A DNA stretch of 64,000 bases from Ramlibacter sp. (GTDB lineage Bacteria > Pseudomonadota > Gammaproteobacteria > Burkholderiales > Burkholderiaceae_C): the NCBI GenBank assembly GCA_030695945.1, contig JAUYOG010000022.1, positions 265,489 through 329,488 of the forward strand, given 5' to 3'. Position numbers and translations under genes: made by a program. The notes beneath the pieces were generated by a model. The model saw nothing but the letters and a program-made list of their open reading frames with translations, was not told the DNA's origin and made no database searches. This document shows, piece by piece, positions 48,406-60,500 of this stretch. The first letter of the stretch is position 1. Each line of letters begins with the position of its first letter.

Positions 48406-49128
48406 CTATTTCAGCTGCACCGACCCCGACACGGTGACCATCACGGTGCTCTTGCCCGCCTCGACCTGCAGCGCGGAATCCGACGACGCCTTGGCTTCCA
48501 TCGCCATTCGCACCGGGCGCGGGAAGCCCTGGTCGTTCGCGTTCACCGACACTTCACGCAGGCTGTAGCCCGAAAAGCCGAAGCCCCTGGCCAGCTCGGC
48601 GGCCTTGGCCTTGAAGCGTTCGATGGCGATCGTCTGCGCCTCGGTCTCGACCTTGGCGCGCTGTTCGCGGCTGAGGCCGAAGCTCACGCCGCCCAGCGTC
48701 AGGGTCTGGATTTTCGCGGCCGTCTGCGTGATGCGCCCGAAGTCTCGCCCTTCCAGCACGAGCTCGGCGGTGCCGTTCCAGCCGCTGATCCGGCCGCCTT
48801 GGGTGTAGCGGGGATGCAGGCTGAAGTTGCCGGTCCTCACATCCAGTTGCCCCGGTTGCGCGCCCTTGCGCGCTTCGGCCAGCGCGGGGTCGAGCGCGGC
48901 TTTCAGCTGGCCCTGGACCGTGTTCGCGTCGGTTCCTTCACGCGTCGTCGTGAGGTTCAGGCTCAGCAGGTCCTGCTGCACTTCCACACTGCCGCTGGCA
49001 GACAGTTGCAGCACGTTCTGGGGCGGCGGGTACGGTTGGGCTTGGGCCGCCCCACCGAAAGCAGTGAGCAAGGCCGCCATGGCAGCCATGCGCGCGATGA
49101 AGAGGTGGATCGTAACCATGACCCGCAT
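48406..49128 (-). CDS. SIMPL (DUF541) domain periplasmic protein
   Basis: A 240-residue exported protein of the SIMPL/DUF541 family, related to E. coli YggE, a periplasmic protein tied to oxidative-stress tolerance; no biochemical role is settled. A signal peptide (about residues 1-30, ending AQAQ) precedes VLQLSASGSVEVQQDLLSL, the typical start of the domain; TAELVLEGRDFGRI and GVSFGLSREQRAKVE follow. The ATG was chosen for its AGGCAGG site and signal peptide; another in-frame ATG lies three codons later. Confidence 0.88.
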   Translation of the reverse strand: MRVMVTIHLFIARMAAMAALLTAFGGAAQAQPYPPPQNVLQLSASGSVEVQQDLLSLNLTTTREGTDANTVQGQLKAALDPALAEARKGAQPGQLDVRTGNFSLHPRYTQGGRISGWNGTAELVLEGRDFGRITQTAAKIQTLTLGGVSFGLSREQRAKVETEAQTIAIERFKAKAAELARGFGFSGYSLREVSVNANDQGFPRPVRMAMEAKASSDSALQVEAGKSTVMVTVSGSVQLK

Positions 49129-49282
49129 TAGAACCTGCCTTGCGCCGCGCTCGCTCACATCTGGTCAACGCTTGCGCCTCAGGGCAACATTTGTAACACT
49201 GTGTCAAGGGTTGGGGAAAACCCCGCACGGGGGCCGTCAAGCCCCTCAGAATCGGCTCTGTTACATATCCACTTGGAGCAAC

Positions 49283-50014
49283 ATGACACAAGCTGCAGCC
49301 CGAACCGACAAGATCCTCGTGGTCGACGACGATGCGCGCATCCGCGACCTGCTGCGCCGTTATCTGACCCAGGAGGGCTTCGAGGTCATCCTGGCCGAGG
49401 ATGGCAAGGCGCTCAACCGTCTGATGCTGCGCGAGACGGCCGACCTGATCGTGCTCGACCTGATGATGCCCGGCGAAGACGGGCTCTCCATCTGCCGTCG
49501 CCTGCGTGCCGCCAATGACCGCACCCCGATCATCATGCTCACCGCCAAGGGCGAGGACGTCGACCGGATCGTCGGCCTGGAGGTCGGCGCCGACGATTAC
49601 CTGGGCAAACCGTTCAATCCCCGCGAACTGCTGGCCCGCGTGCACGCCGTGCTGCGCCGCCGGCCCGCGCAGGAAGCCCCGGGCGCGCCGTCCAGCGACA
49701 ATGAAGTCGTCAGTTTCGGCCCGTTCGCTTTCGACCTGGGCGCCCGCACCTTGCGCAAGAATGGCGAGGAGCTTCCCCTGACCACGGGCGAGTTCGCCAT
49801 GCTCAAGGCGCTCGTGCGCCACCCGCGCCAGCCGCTGTCGCGTGAGAAGCTGGCCCAGCTGGCCCGCGGCCGTGAATTCGAGCCCTTCGACCGCAGCCTG
49901 GACGTGCAGGTCTCGCGCCTGCGCAAGCTGGTCGAGGTCGATCCCGCCGCCCCGCGCTACATCCAGACCGTCTGGGGCGTGGGCTACGTGTTCGTGCCGG
50001 ACGGCGCGGGCTGA
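49283..50014 (+). CDS. ompR: OmpR-family response regulator
   Basis: A 243-residue two-component regulator. The receiver domain has ILVVDDDARIRDLL, the phospho-acceptor Asp59 in LIVLDLMMPGEDG, the Thr/Lys switch in MLTAKGED and DDYLGKPFNPREL; the C-terminal winged helix has DLGARTLRKNG and RSLDVQVSRLRKLVE, ending in the VWGVGYVFVP strand. TTGGAGC lies just before the ATG. With envZ 61 bases downstream it matches the OmpR-EnvZ pair that adjusts outer-membrane proteins to osmolarity, although the targets here are unknown. Confidence 0.94.
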   Translation: MTQAAARTDKILVVDDDARIRDLLRRYLTQEGFEVILAEDGKALNRLMLRETADLIVLDLMMPGEDGLSICRRLRAANDRTPIIMLTAKGEDVDRIVGLEVGADDYLGKPFNPRELLARVHAVLRRRPAQEAPGAPSSDNEVVSFGPFAFDLGARTLRKNGEELPLTTGEFAMLKALVRHPRQPLSREKLAQLARGREFEPFDRSLDVQVSRLRKLVEVDPAAPRYIQTVWGVGYVFVPDGAG

Positions 50015-50075
50015 TCGCCTGCCCCTTGCAGTTCAAGAATAATCGGGGGGGCAGCCACATCAACAGGGGACCAGC

Positions 50076-51527
50076 GTGATCCGGGGCGTCACCACGAGCA
50101 TCGACGTGACCGGCCCGGCGCCGCTCGAAACGGCGCCGGCGCCGCTCGACATGCGCCCGCGTGTCGGGCTGTCCCTGTTCTGGCGCACTTTTTTCCTGCT
50201 GTCGCTGCTGCTGATCGGCAGCATCGTCGCCTGGCTGCAGACCTTCCGCGCCCTGGAGTTCGAACCGCGCGCCGTCCAGACGGCCCAGCAGATCGCCTCG
50301 CTCGTGAACCTGAGCCGCGCGGCCCTGGTGCACTCCGACTCGATTGCCCGCGTCTCGCTCATCAAGACCCTGGCCGACCAGGAAGGCGTGCGCATCCTGC
50401 CGCGCGAGCCCACCGACAAGTTCGCCGCGTTCAGCGCGGGCGAGCTGGACACGCGCATCATGGATGAGCTGATCAGCCGCCTGGGCCCGGGCACGCTGAT
50501 GGCCGCGAGCGTCAACGGTGAAGAGGGCCTGTGGATCGGCTTCAAGATCGAGAACGACCAGTACTGGATGCTGCTGGACCGCGCGCGGTTCACGCGTGTG
50601 GGCGGCAAGACCTGGCTGATCTGGCTGATCACGGCCGCGGGGCTGTCGCTGGCGGGGGCGGCCCTCATCGCGCGACTGATCAACCGGCCGCTCAAGCAGC
50701 TTTCTTTCGCCGCGAGCCGCGTGCGCGACGGCGATTTCGACGCCAGCCGCCTGGATGAAAAGGCGGTGACCAGCGAAATCCGCGAGGTCAACATCGGCTT
50801 CAACCGCATGGCGCAGCAGCTGGCGAAGATCGAGCAGGATCGCGCGGTCATGCTCGCGGGCATCTCGCACGACCTGCGCACTCCGCTGGCGCGCCTGCGC
50901 CTGGAAACCGAGATGAGCGTGGCCGACCCCGATGCGCGCGACCACATGGCCGCCGACATCGACCAGCTCGACGCCATCATCGACAAGTTCCTCGACTATG
51001 CGCGCCCGGACCACGCGGAGCTCAAGCCGGTGCTGCTCAACGACGTGATCGAAGCCTGCCTCTACTCGGTGCAGGACCAGGGCGACATGCGCATCAACCT
51101 CGACGTCTCCAAGGGACTGCTGGTGCTGGCGGACGAGGTCGAACTGGCCCGCGTGATCTCCAACCTGCTCGAGAACGCGCGGCGTTATGGCAAGACGCCG
51201 GAAACCGGCATTGCCATCGTGGACATCGCGGCCAAGTCGCGCGGCGAATGGGTGCTGCTGAAAGTGCGGGACCACGGCATGGGCGTCGCGCCCGAGGCCC
51301 TGCCCAACCTGATCAAGCCCTTCTTCCGTGGCGACGCGGCCCGCACGGCCGCCACGGGCGCGGGCCTCGGCCTGGCCATCGTGGACAAGACGGTGCAACG
51401 CATGGGCGGCATCTTCGCGCTTGCGAACACCACCTCGGGGGGCCTCGCGGCCCACATCAAGCTGCAGAAGCCCAAGACGCCGGCAACGCCGGCGGAGACC
51501 GAGCCCAGGGCCGAATCGGCGTTCTGA
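50076..51527 (+). CDS. envZ: EnvZ-like sensor histidine kinase
   Basis: A 483-residue membrane sensor kinase. Two membrane helices (about residues 36-57 and 178-201) bracket a periplasmic domain, followed by a HAMP linker (NRPLKQLSFAASRVRDGDF), the dimerisation and phosphotransfer helix AGISHDLRTPLARLRLE (His265), and an ATPase domain with NLLENARRYG, DHGMGV and GAGLGLAIV. The start is GTG. It pairs with the ompR gene just upstream. The Pro/Ala-rich cytoplasmic N-terminus is longer than in E. coli EnvZ. Confidence 0.93.
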   Translation: MIRGVTTSIDVTGPAPLETAPAPLDMRPRVGLSLFWRTFFLLSLLLIGSIVAWLQTFRALEFEPRAVQTAQQIASLVNLSRAALVHSDSIARVSLIKTLADQEGVRILPREPTDKFAAFSAGELDTRIMDELISRLGPGTLMAASVNGEEGLWIGFKIENDQYWMLLDRARFTRVGGKTWLIWLITAAGLSLAGAALIARLINRPLKQLSFAASRVRDGDFDASRLDEKAVTSEIREVNIGFNRMAQQLAKIEQDRAVMLAGISHDLRTPLARLRLETEMSVADPDARDHMAADIDQLDAIIDKFLDYARPDHAELKPVLLNDVIEACLYSVQDQGDMRINLDVSKGLLVLADEVELARVISNLLENARRYGKTPETGIAIVDIAAKSRGEWVLLKVRDHGMGVAPEALPNLIKPFFRGDAARTAATGAGLGLAIVDKTVQRMGGIFALANTTSGGLAAHIKLQKPKTPATPAETEPRAESAF

Positions 51528-51534
51528 CCCCGGG

Positions 51535-52014
51535 TCAGGCGAGCAGCACGACGGCCCGCGCCTCGATCGCCATCCCCTCGCCCACCGGCCCGAGTTTCTC
51601 GGCCGTCTTGGCTTTCACGTTGACCCGGGCCGGTGCGAGGTCCAGCGCCTGCGCGATACGCTCGCGCATCGCATCGATGTGGGGCGCCAGCCGGGGCGCC
51701 TGCGCGATCACGGTGCTGTCCACGTTGGCGATCTCGAAGCCCTGCTCCCGCACGCGGCGTGCGGCCTCGGTGAGCAGCAGGATCGAATCCGCACCCTTGA
51801 AACGCTCGTCGGTGTCGGGGAAATGCCGGCCGATGTCCCCCAGCCCCGCTGCGCCGAGCAGCGCGTCGGTAATGGCGTGCAACAGGACATCGGCGTCGGA
51901 ATGCCCCAGCAGGCCGCGCGCGAACGGGATCTCCACCCCGCCGATCAGCAGCTTGCGGCCCGGCACCAGGGCGTGGCTGTCCCAGCCTTCTCCGACGCGG
52001 AAATTGCTGCTCAC
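51535..52014 (-). CDS. ispF: 2-C-methyl-D-erythritol 2,4-cyclodiphosphate synthase
   Basis: A 159-residue trimeric zinc enzyme of the MEP pathway, closing CDP-ME2P to the cyclic diphosphate. The metal ligands lie in [12 protein letters not shown], and [20 protein letters not shown] and [11 protein letters not shown] are diagnostic; the C-terminus is [13 protein letters not shown]. It overlaps the ispD stop by 4 bases, the common ispD-ispF pair. Confidence 0.98.
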   Translation of the reverse strand: MSSNFRVGEGWDSHALVPGRKLLIGGVEIPFARGLLGHSDADVLLHAITDALLGAAGLGDIGRHFPDTDERFKGADSILLLTEAARRVREQGFEIANVDSTVIAQAPRLAPHIDAMRERIAQALDLAPARVNVKAKTAEKLGPVGEGMAIEARAVVLLA

Positions 52015-52721
52015 CTCAGGCGGCCCTTGAGCACGGCCTCGGCCAATGCGAAATCATCGGGGTAGGTTACCTTGAAATTCTGCGTGCCGCCGGGCACCAG
52101 CAGCGGCCGGTAGCCGAGCGCCTCGATCGCTCCGGCCTCGTCGGTCACGTGGTTGTTCACGCGCTCCAGCGCCTGCATCAGCATGCCGATGCGGAACATC
52201 TGCGGGGTCTGCGCGAGCCACTTGTCCTCCCGGTCCAGGGTTTCCACGACGCGGCCACCTTCCTCGCGCTTGAGCGTGTCGGGCAACTTGCGGGCGAGCA
52301 GGCCGCCCACTTCGTCCGGCGCGCAGGCGTCGATGAGCGAATCGACCAGGGCCGGCGTGATGAGGCAGCGCGCCGCGTCATGCACCAGCACCCAGTCCTG
52401 GCGGGTGGCGCCCACGCGCGTGAGTTCGTACAGGCCGTTGGCGACACTGGCGGCGCGCGTCGCGCCGCCACAGGGCACGACCAGGGCCGAGGTGGGATTG
52501 CGTTCGAAGAAACCGTCGCCCGGCGCCACGACGACGATGGTCCTGGCGATGCGCTTGACGGCGGCGAATGCCGCGAGCGTGTGCCAGACCATCGGCTGGC
52601 CGGCGATGCGCTCGTACTGTTTGGGGCCTGGCGTGCCGGCGCGGGTGCCGGTGCCGGCACAAGGGACCAGGGCGTAGAAACGGGAATCGGGGTTGATGTC
52701 ACTCGTTGCCATAGCGTCCAT
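52011..52721 (-). CDS. ispD: 2-C-methyl-D-erythritol 4-phosphate cytidylyltransferase
   Basis: A 236-residue enzyme making CDP-methylerythritol in the MEP pathway. The CTP-binding loop is [44 protein letters not shown] and [12 protein letters not shown] with [14 protein letters not shown] are family marks. The first ATG is used here; MATSDIN three codons later is equally possible. It is divergent from mfd with only a short gap, so the two promoters are close or overlap. Confidence 0.97.
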   Translation of the reverse strand: MDAMATSDINPDSRFYALVPCAGTGTRAGTPGPKQYERIAGQPMVWHTLAAFAAVKRIARTIVVVAPGDGFFERNPTSALVVPCGGATRAASVANGLYELTRVGATRQDWVLVHDAARCLITPALVDSLIDACAPDEVGGLLARKLPDTLKREEGGRVVETLDREDKWLAQTPQMFRIGMLMQALERVNNHVTDEAGAIEALGYRPLLVPGGTQNFKVTYPDDFALAEAVLKGRLR

Positions 52722-52737
52722 TCTAGAATCGGGTCCT

Positions 52738-52778
52738 GCACCCCGCCCTCTTCAGGAGCGGGGTGCTTTCTATTTTTG
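52738..52778 (+). promoter_or_regulatory. Terminator-shaped hairpin in the mfd leader
   Basis: GCACCCCGC, an 11-base loop and GCGGGGTGC form a perfect 9-bp stem followed by TTTCTATTTTT, ending two bases before the mfd ATG. A -10-like TAGAAT lies just upstream (52724-52729), so mfd mRNA would begin with this structure. The only ribosome-binding-like sequence, AGGAG, is at the loop-stem junction. Confidence 0.65.
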
Positions 52779-52779
52779 T

Positions 52780-56232
<3,453 letters not shown>

Positions 56233-56251
56233 TCCTCCTCCAATCGGAGGA

Positions 56252-56279
56252 TTGACTTAGTTCAAACGACTGATATATT
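56252..56279 (+). promoter_or_regulatory. Promoter of the lipoprotein / RTX island
   Basis: TTGACT (-35) and TATATT (-10, preceded by TGA) with a 16-base spacer, 63 bases before the first island gene. The surrounding 100 bases are clearly more AT-rich than the genome around them. It would drive the whole lipoprotein-RTX group. Confidence 0.7.
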
Positions 56280-56341
56280 CGCCCTCCAATTAAGCCTAAA
56301 GGCCAAAGAGCATACGGCGTAGAGGATAAAAGGAGGAATGA

Positions 56342-56790
56342 ATGTGGAATCGGGGAGGAAGCGCTCGCACGCCAATGCAAAGCGTGGCGAGCTTGCTGAT
56401 ATCGGCGTGTCTGCTCACGGGCTGCTCCAACGTGGTCGAGTGGCGCGAGGAAGTCAAACTCAGTGACGGAAGGACCGTTGTCGTCACGCAGAAGAGGCGA
56501 TGCGAGGGCGGGGGCGAGCTGGAGGGTCCCTATGGCCAGTGGGCGTCCGTCTGGCCAACGAGGGATGGAAGCCGATGTCCATGACCCGGCTGCCCGCGCG
56601 CTTCAAGGAGCCCAACATGCTCATGCTGTATGGAACTGCCAAGGAGCATGAGAAGTTCCATGGGAAACGGGCGACCCTGGCAGACAAGGAAGTCTGGCGC
56701 CGGCGGCACCCGCTGAGTTCGATCGACGTGCGACTCACCCGGCCGATCGTACCCAGCAGACGTCCGGACCGGGCGATTAACAACCAGTAA
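56342..56790 (+). pseudogene. Decayed lipoprotein gene (frameshift and internal loss)
   Basis: A strong AGGAGG site and a signal peptide with lipobox (LLTGC, Cys28) start a lipoprotein reading SNVVEWREEVKLSDGRTVVV. The frame then ends early at 56584. An overlapping second frame (from about 56500) carries what looks like the matching C-terminal part (TRLPARFKEPNMLMLYG). From memory, intact relatives in Comamonadaceae are about twice as long, with W-R-x-P segments between these parts. I therefore read it as one gene with a frameshift and an internal deletion. The alternative is two tiny real genes, which I think less likely. Confidence 0.55.
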
Positions 56791-56804
56791 GGAGGGAGTT
56801 CCAT

Positions 56805-57536
56805 ATGACGCAACCCAGCGCCTATGCTTTGCTCGCAGCGACTACCTATGCGGACATCCGCGAACGGGTCGAAAACCAGGCGCCCATGCCGACAAGCTTG
56901 GGCTTCTGCGGCGTGAGCCCGCATCGGCCGATTGTTGGGGCGCCGCTCTGTGCCCTACAAACGACGGGCCAGAAGAAGCCATTACGGATGCTGTTGGTTT
57001 TGATCGCTGCCTTTCACCTCGCGGCGTGCTCGAAGACCGTGCAATGGGAAGAGGAAGTCGAGCTTAGTTCCGGCGAGATCCTTTGGGTCAAACGCACGGA
57101 CAGCTTCAAGCGCACGTCCGAGCCCGGAAATCCACTTCAATCGGCCTGGTGGCCGACACGCAGGGCGCTCGAATTCACTTGGCACGGCCAACGATATGAA
57201 TTCGACACGGATACCACGTCAATCATGATGCTTTACGAAGTGGAAGTGTCCAAGAGCATGGCCATCGTTGCCTGGACGAAGAAATGCGCCAAGCCCGGCT
57301 ATGGAGAGTTCCGCCGGGCGAACGGGGACTGGCACCTTCAACCGACCGTCAGCGCGGCAATAGTCGGCAAACCGCGCAACTTGATGGGGTTCTATTCCGC
57401 AGTACCGGGCCAGATACCAGCACGGGCAACGATCAAGTTCAAGCGCGACTCGCATTTCGAGTTGCCACAAAAGGGAGGTGAGGAAACTCACCTGCAGGAG
57501 TCAAGGGTCGCAAACAACTGTTCAGGAGGCAAATAA
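56805..57536 (+). CDS. Lipoprotein with a fossil lipase N-terminus fused in front
   Basis: The frame encodes 243 residues. The first 35 (MTQPSAYALLAATTYADIRE...) resemble the start of the RTX lipase that follows, not a lipoprotein. From residue 62 a new signal peptide begins (MLLVLIAAFHLAAC, lipobox Cys at position 14) followed by SKTVQWEEEVELSSGE, the same opening as the decayed lipoprotein upstream. The ancestral lipoprotein start is probably the ATG at 56988 (182 residues), but the best ribosome-binding site (AAGGAGGGAG) belongs to the ATG at 56805. The mature part has paired Trp and Lys-rich segments and no known domain. It ends two bases before the RTX gene and is surely co-translated with it. 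Confidence 0.65.
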   Translation: MTQPSAYALLAATTYADIRERVENQAPMPTSLGFCGVSPHRPIVGAPLCALQTTGQKKPLRMLLVLIAAFHLAACSKTVQWEEEVELSSGEILWVKRTDSFKRTSEPGNPLQSAWWPTRRALEFTWHGQRYEFDTDTTSIMMLYEVEVSKSMAIVAWTKKCAKPGYGEFRRANGDWHLQPTVSAAIVGKPRNLMGFYSAVPGQIPARATIKFKRDSHFELPQKGGEETHLQESRVANNCSGGK

Positions 57537-57538
57537 CA

Positions 57539-60500
57539 ATGGCTTCAACACCCGAGCTGGCATTGCTGGCATTACGCGTCTACGGCACACCGGGCGCGAC
57601 GGACGGAACCAACATCGAACGCAATCGACCGGCCGTCCCCGAGGGCTGGACGGAGCGGGAGTGGCATGCAGACGACGGCCGTGGCTTCAGCTACGGTGTC
57701 TACACCAGAGGCTCTGAGGTCGTCATTCCCTATGCTGGCACAAACCAGGGCATCGATTGGATCGCTAACGGCACCAACGGCGCGGGGTTGAGTTCGGGGC
57801 AAACCACCAGCGCCGCCATCGCCTATTTGCAGGCTAAGCAGCAATACGGCGGCAACATCACATTCACAGGTCACAGCCTTGGCGGCGGGTTGGCATCCAT
57901 GATGTCGGTTTGGTTCGATCGGCCCGCAATCGTTTTCGACGAAGCACCCTTTGAGCTTACGGCCAGGTTCTATCCCTTGGTTCAGTACACCAAACTGGTC
58001 CTCGAACTGGCTGGCTATACGGACCCTGCCTTTGCCAGCTACACCGGCCTGCTCGATTTCTATACCCGGGAAGGGCAAGTCCAGAATCACTATGTGGGCG
58101 AGGAGGCGTTGCAAATCGCACGGATGCTATTTCCTACGATCATGGGCACCGGTGCGGATAACCGAATGGAGTTCGGCGTCAACAACATGCTTTCGTCTAC
58201 TGGGCGCGTCGACCTGCATTCGCAAGCATTGCTGGCAGCAGGCAGCCTTAGTACAGCGTTCCGCGAGGGCACCATTGCGGTTCAGCAGACGCTACCGCTG
58301 CTGATGAACAAGAACTTCTATGCGTTTTCTACGGCTGATCCTAGAGAAAACGTCCTGATCAACTTTATCCGCGGCGAACAAGGCGCAGGTGACAAGCTCA
58401 CCCACTTCGGTGGCGATTTGGCCAAGCTTGGCGGAATTGGCTTGCCCAACGCGATGCAAATCGCATTGATCGGCCAGTGCATTGAGTGGTACTACTGGCA
58501 ACCCACCAATTACCCTGGCACGGAATTTTTCAAGCAGACCGACGCCCTGCTGCAGTACACGATCGCTCTAGGCGCCGGCTTGCTCAACGCCGAGAACAAG
58601 GCGGGGGCCTATGTCGAACAGTGGCTCAAGCCACTTCTCGCAGCACAGGGCATAACGTACTCCACCAGCTTTGTCACCTTCGATCAGTGGAACGTCGCAA
58701 CCGGAAGCGGCGCCACCGGGACTGCGCAAGACGCCGACAAGGATCAGATCTTCATCGGCAGCGGCAGCGGGGACGACTTCACTGGTGGCAACCTGAACGA
58801 TGTCCTGTTCGGCGGTGAAGGCGCCGACACGCTCCGCGGCGAAGGCGGCAATGACGATCTCTACGGTAGCGCGGGGGGTGATCAACTGTTCGGCGGCGCA
58901 GGCTATGACACCTATCGCATCGACGGCAACGACACGGTCACGGACTCCGACGGCGTTGGCACCCTCGAGGACAAAACCGGCCGCCGCATCGCGGGCGCCG
59001 TCGAAAAACGCGACGACGGCACCTACGTGTTCCTGTCCGACTCCTCGATCACAGTCACTGGAGGAACGGACCTCAAGCTGACCCTCGCGGACGGCAGCAG
59101 CGTGACGATCAAAGACTTCCAGGACGGCAACCTGGGGATTCAGCTGAGCACGACGGGCGCTGCATCGCAGATCGACCGCACCATCGTTGGCGACCTGGCT
59201 CCGGTCGACCAAAGTGCGTCGACGCCTGGAGTCCAGACGGCCAACGACGAGTTGGACAACGTGATCGTCAACCCAGGCCAGGTTGAAGCCAACCGCGACG
59301 ACACGTTGTACGACAGCAGCGGCAACGACGACATCCAGGGCAAGGGCGGCAACGACTTTGTCTGGGCCTTTCGCGGCGGCGCCGACCGCATCGACGGCGG
59401 CACCGGCAACGACGTCATGCTTGCCGGCGACGGGGACGACATCGTCGTCGGTGGCGCCGGCAACGACGTGCTGCACGGCGAACGCGGCAGCAACCGGCTG
59501 TACGGGGGCGCGCAAGTCACGATCGAGGAGGCCTTTGCGGCGCAGGACGACCCGCCCAGCGGCCTCAAGGGAGAGTTCATCGCCGGCGGCAGCGAAGAAG
59601 ACATCATCGTCGGCGATACCGGCAACGATCTGCTCACGGGTGGAGGTGGGGACGACATCGTGCTGGGCGGCGCCGGCGATGACAACATCCTCCCGGACGT
59701 GGTGGTCACAGGCGTCGGTTTCGACTGGTCGGTCACGCGCTCCGTCACAACGTCGGCCGGCGGCAGCACGGTATACGGCTATTCACTGAACAACGTCGGA
59801 ACCTCCGGCCCGTCGGCACTGTCCGGCAATGACGTCGTGTTCGCCGGGGGTGGCGCGGACTGGGTTCTCACCGGCATCGGGGATGACTACGTCGATGCCG
59901 GCTCCGGCGATGACGTGGTCTTCTCGCACCATGACAACGACGAAGTCTTCGGCGGTTCCGGCAACGACGTGCTTGTCGGGGACGGCGCGTCGGTTCCTGT
60001 CGCCTCCCACGGCGACGACTATCTCGACGGCGAAGCGGGTGACGATGAGCTTTGGGGCGACGGCGGGGATGACGTACTCTTCGGCGGCGAGGGCAATGAC
60101 CTTCTGATTGCCGACCTCGGCCCCACAGGCGCGGGCTCCGACTACCTCGATGGCGAGGATGGCAACGACAGGGTAGTTGGTGGTGCGAGAGACGATCAGC
60201 TGTTCGGCGGCGCCGGCAACGACATGATGCAGGGCGATTCCGGCTCGCGAACCCTGGACGGCAATGACTACCTGGATGGAGAGGCCGGAAACGACACTCT
60301 GTTTGGGGAGGGTGGGCAAGACGAGATCCATGGCGGGGACGATGCGGACTACATCGCGGGCGACCATGGCGGTACGGACGCCTCAGGCGAGGCGGACCAG
60401 CTCTACGGCGGCGCCGGCAACGACACCATCACCGGCCAGGGCGGCGATGACATCCTCGATGGTGGGTTGGACAATGACCTGATTGGTGGCGGCGCCGGCG

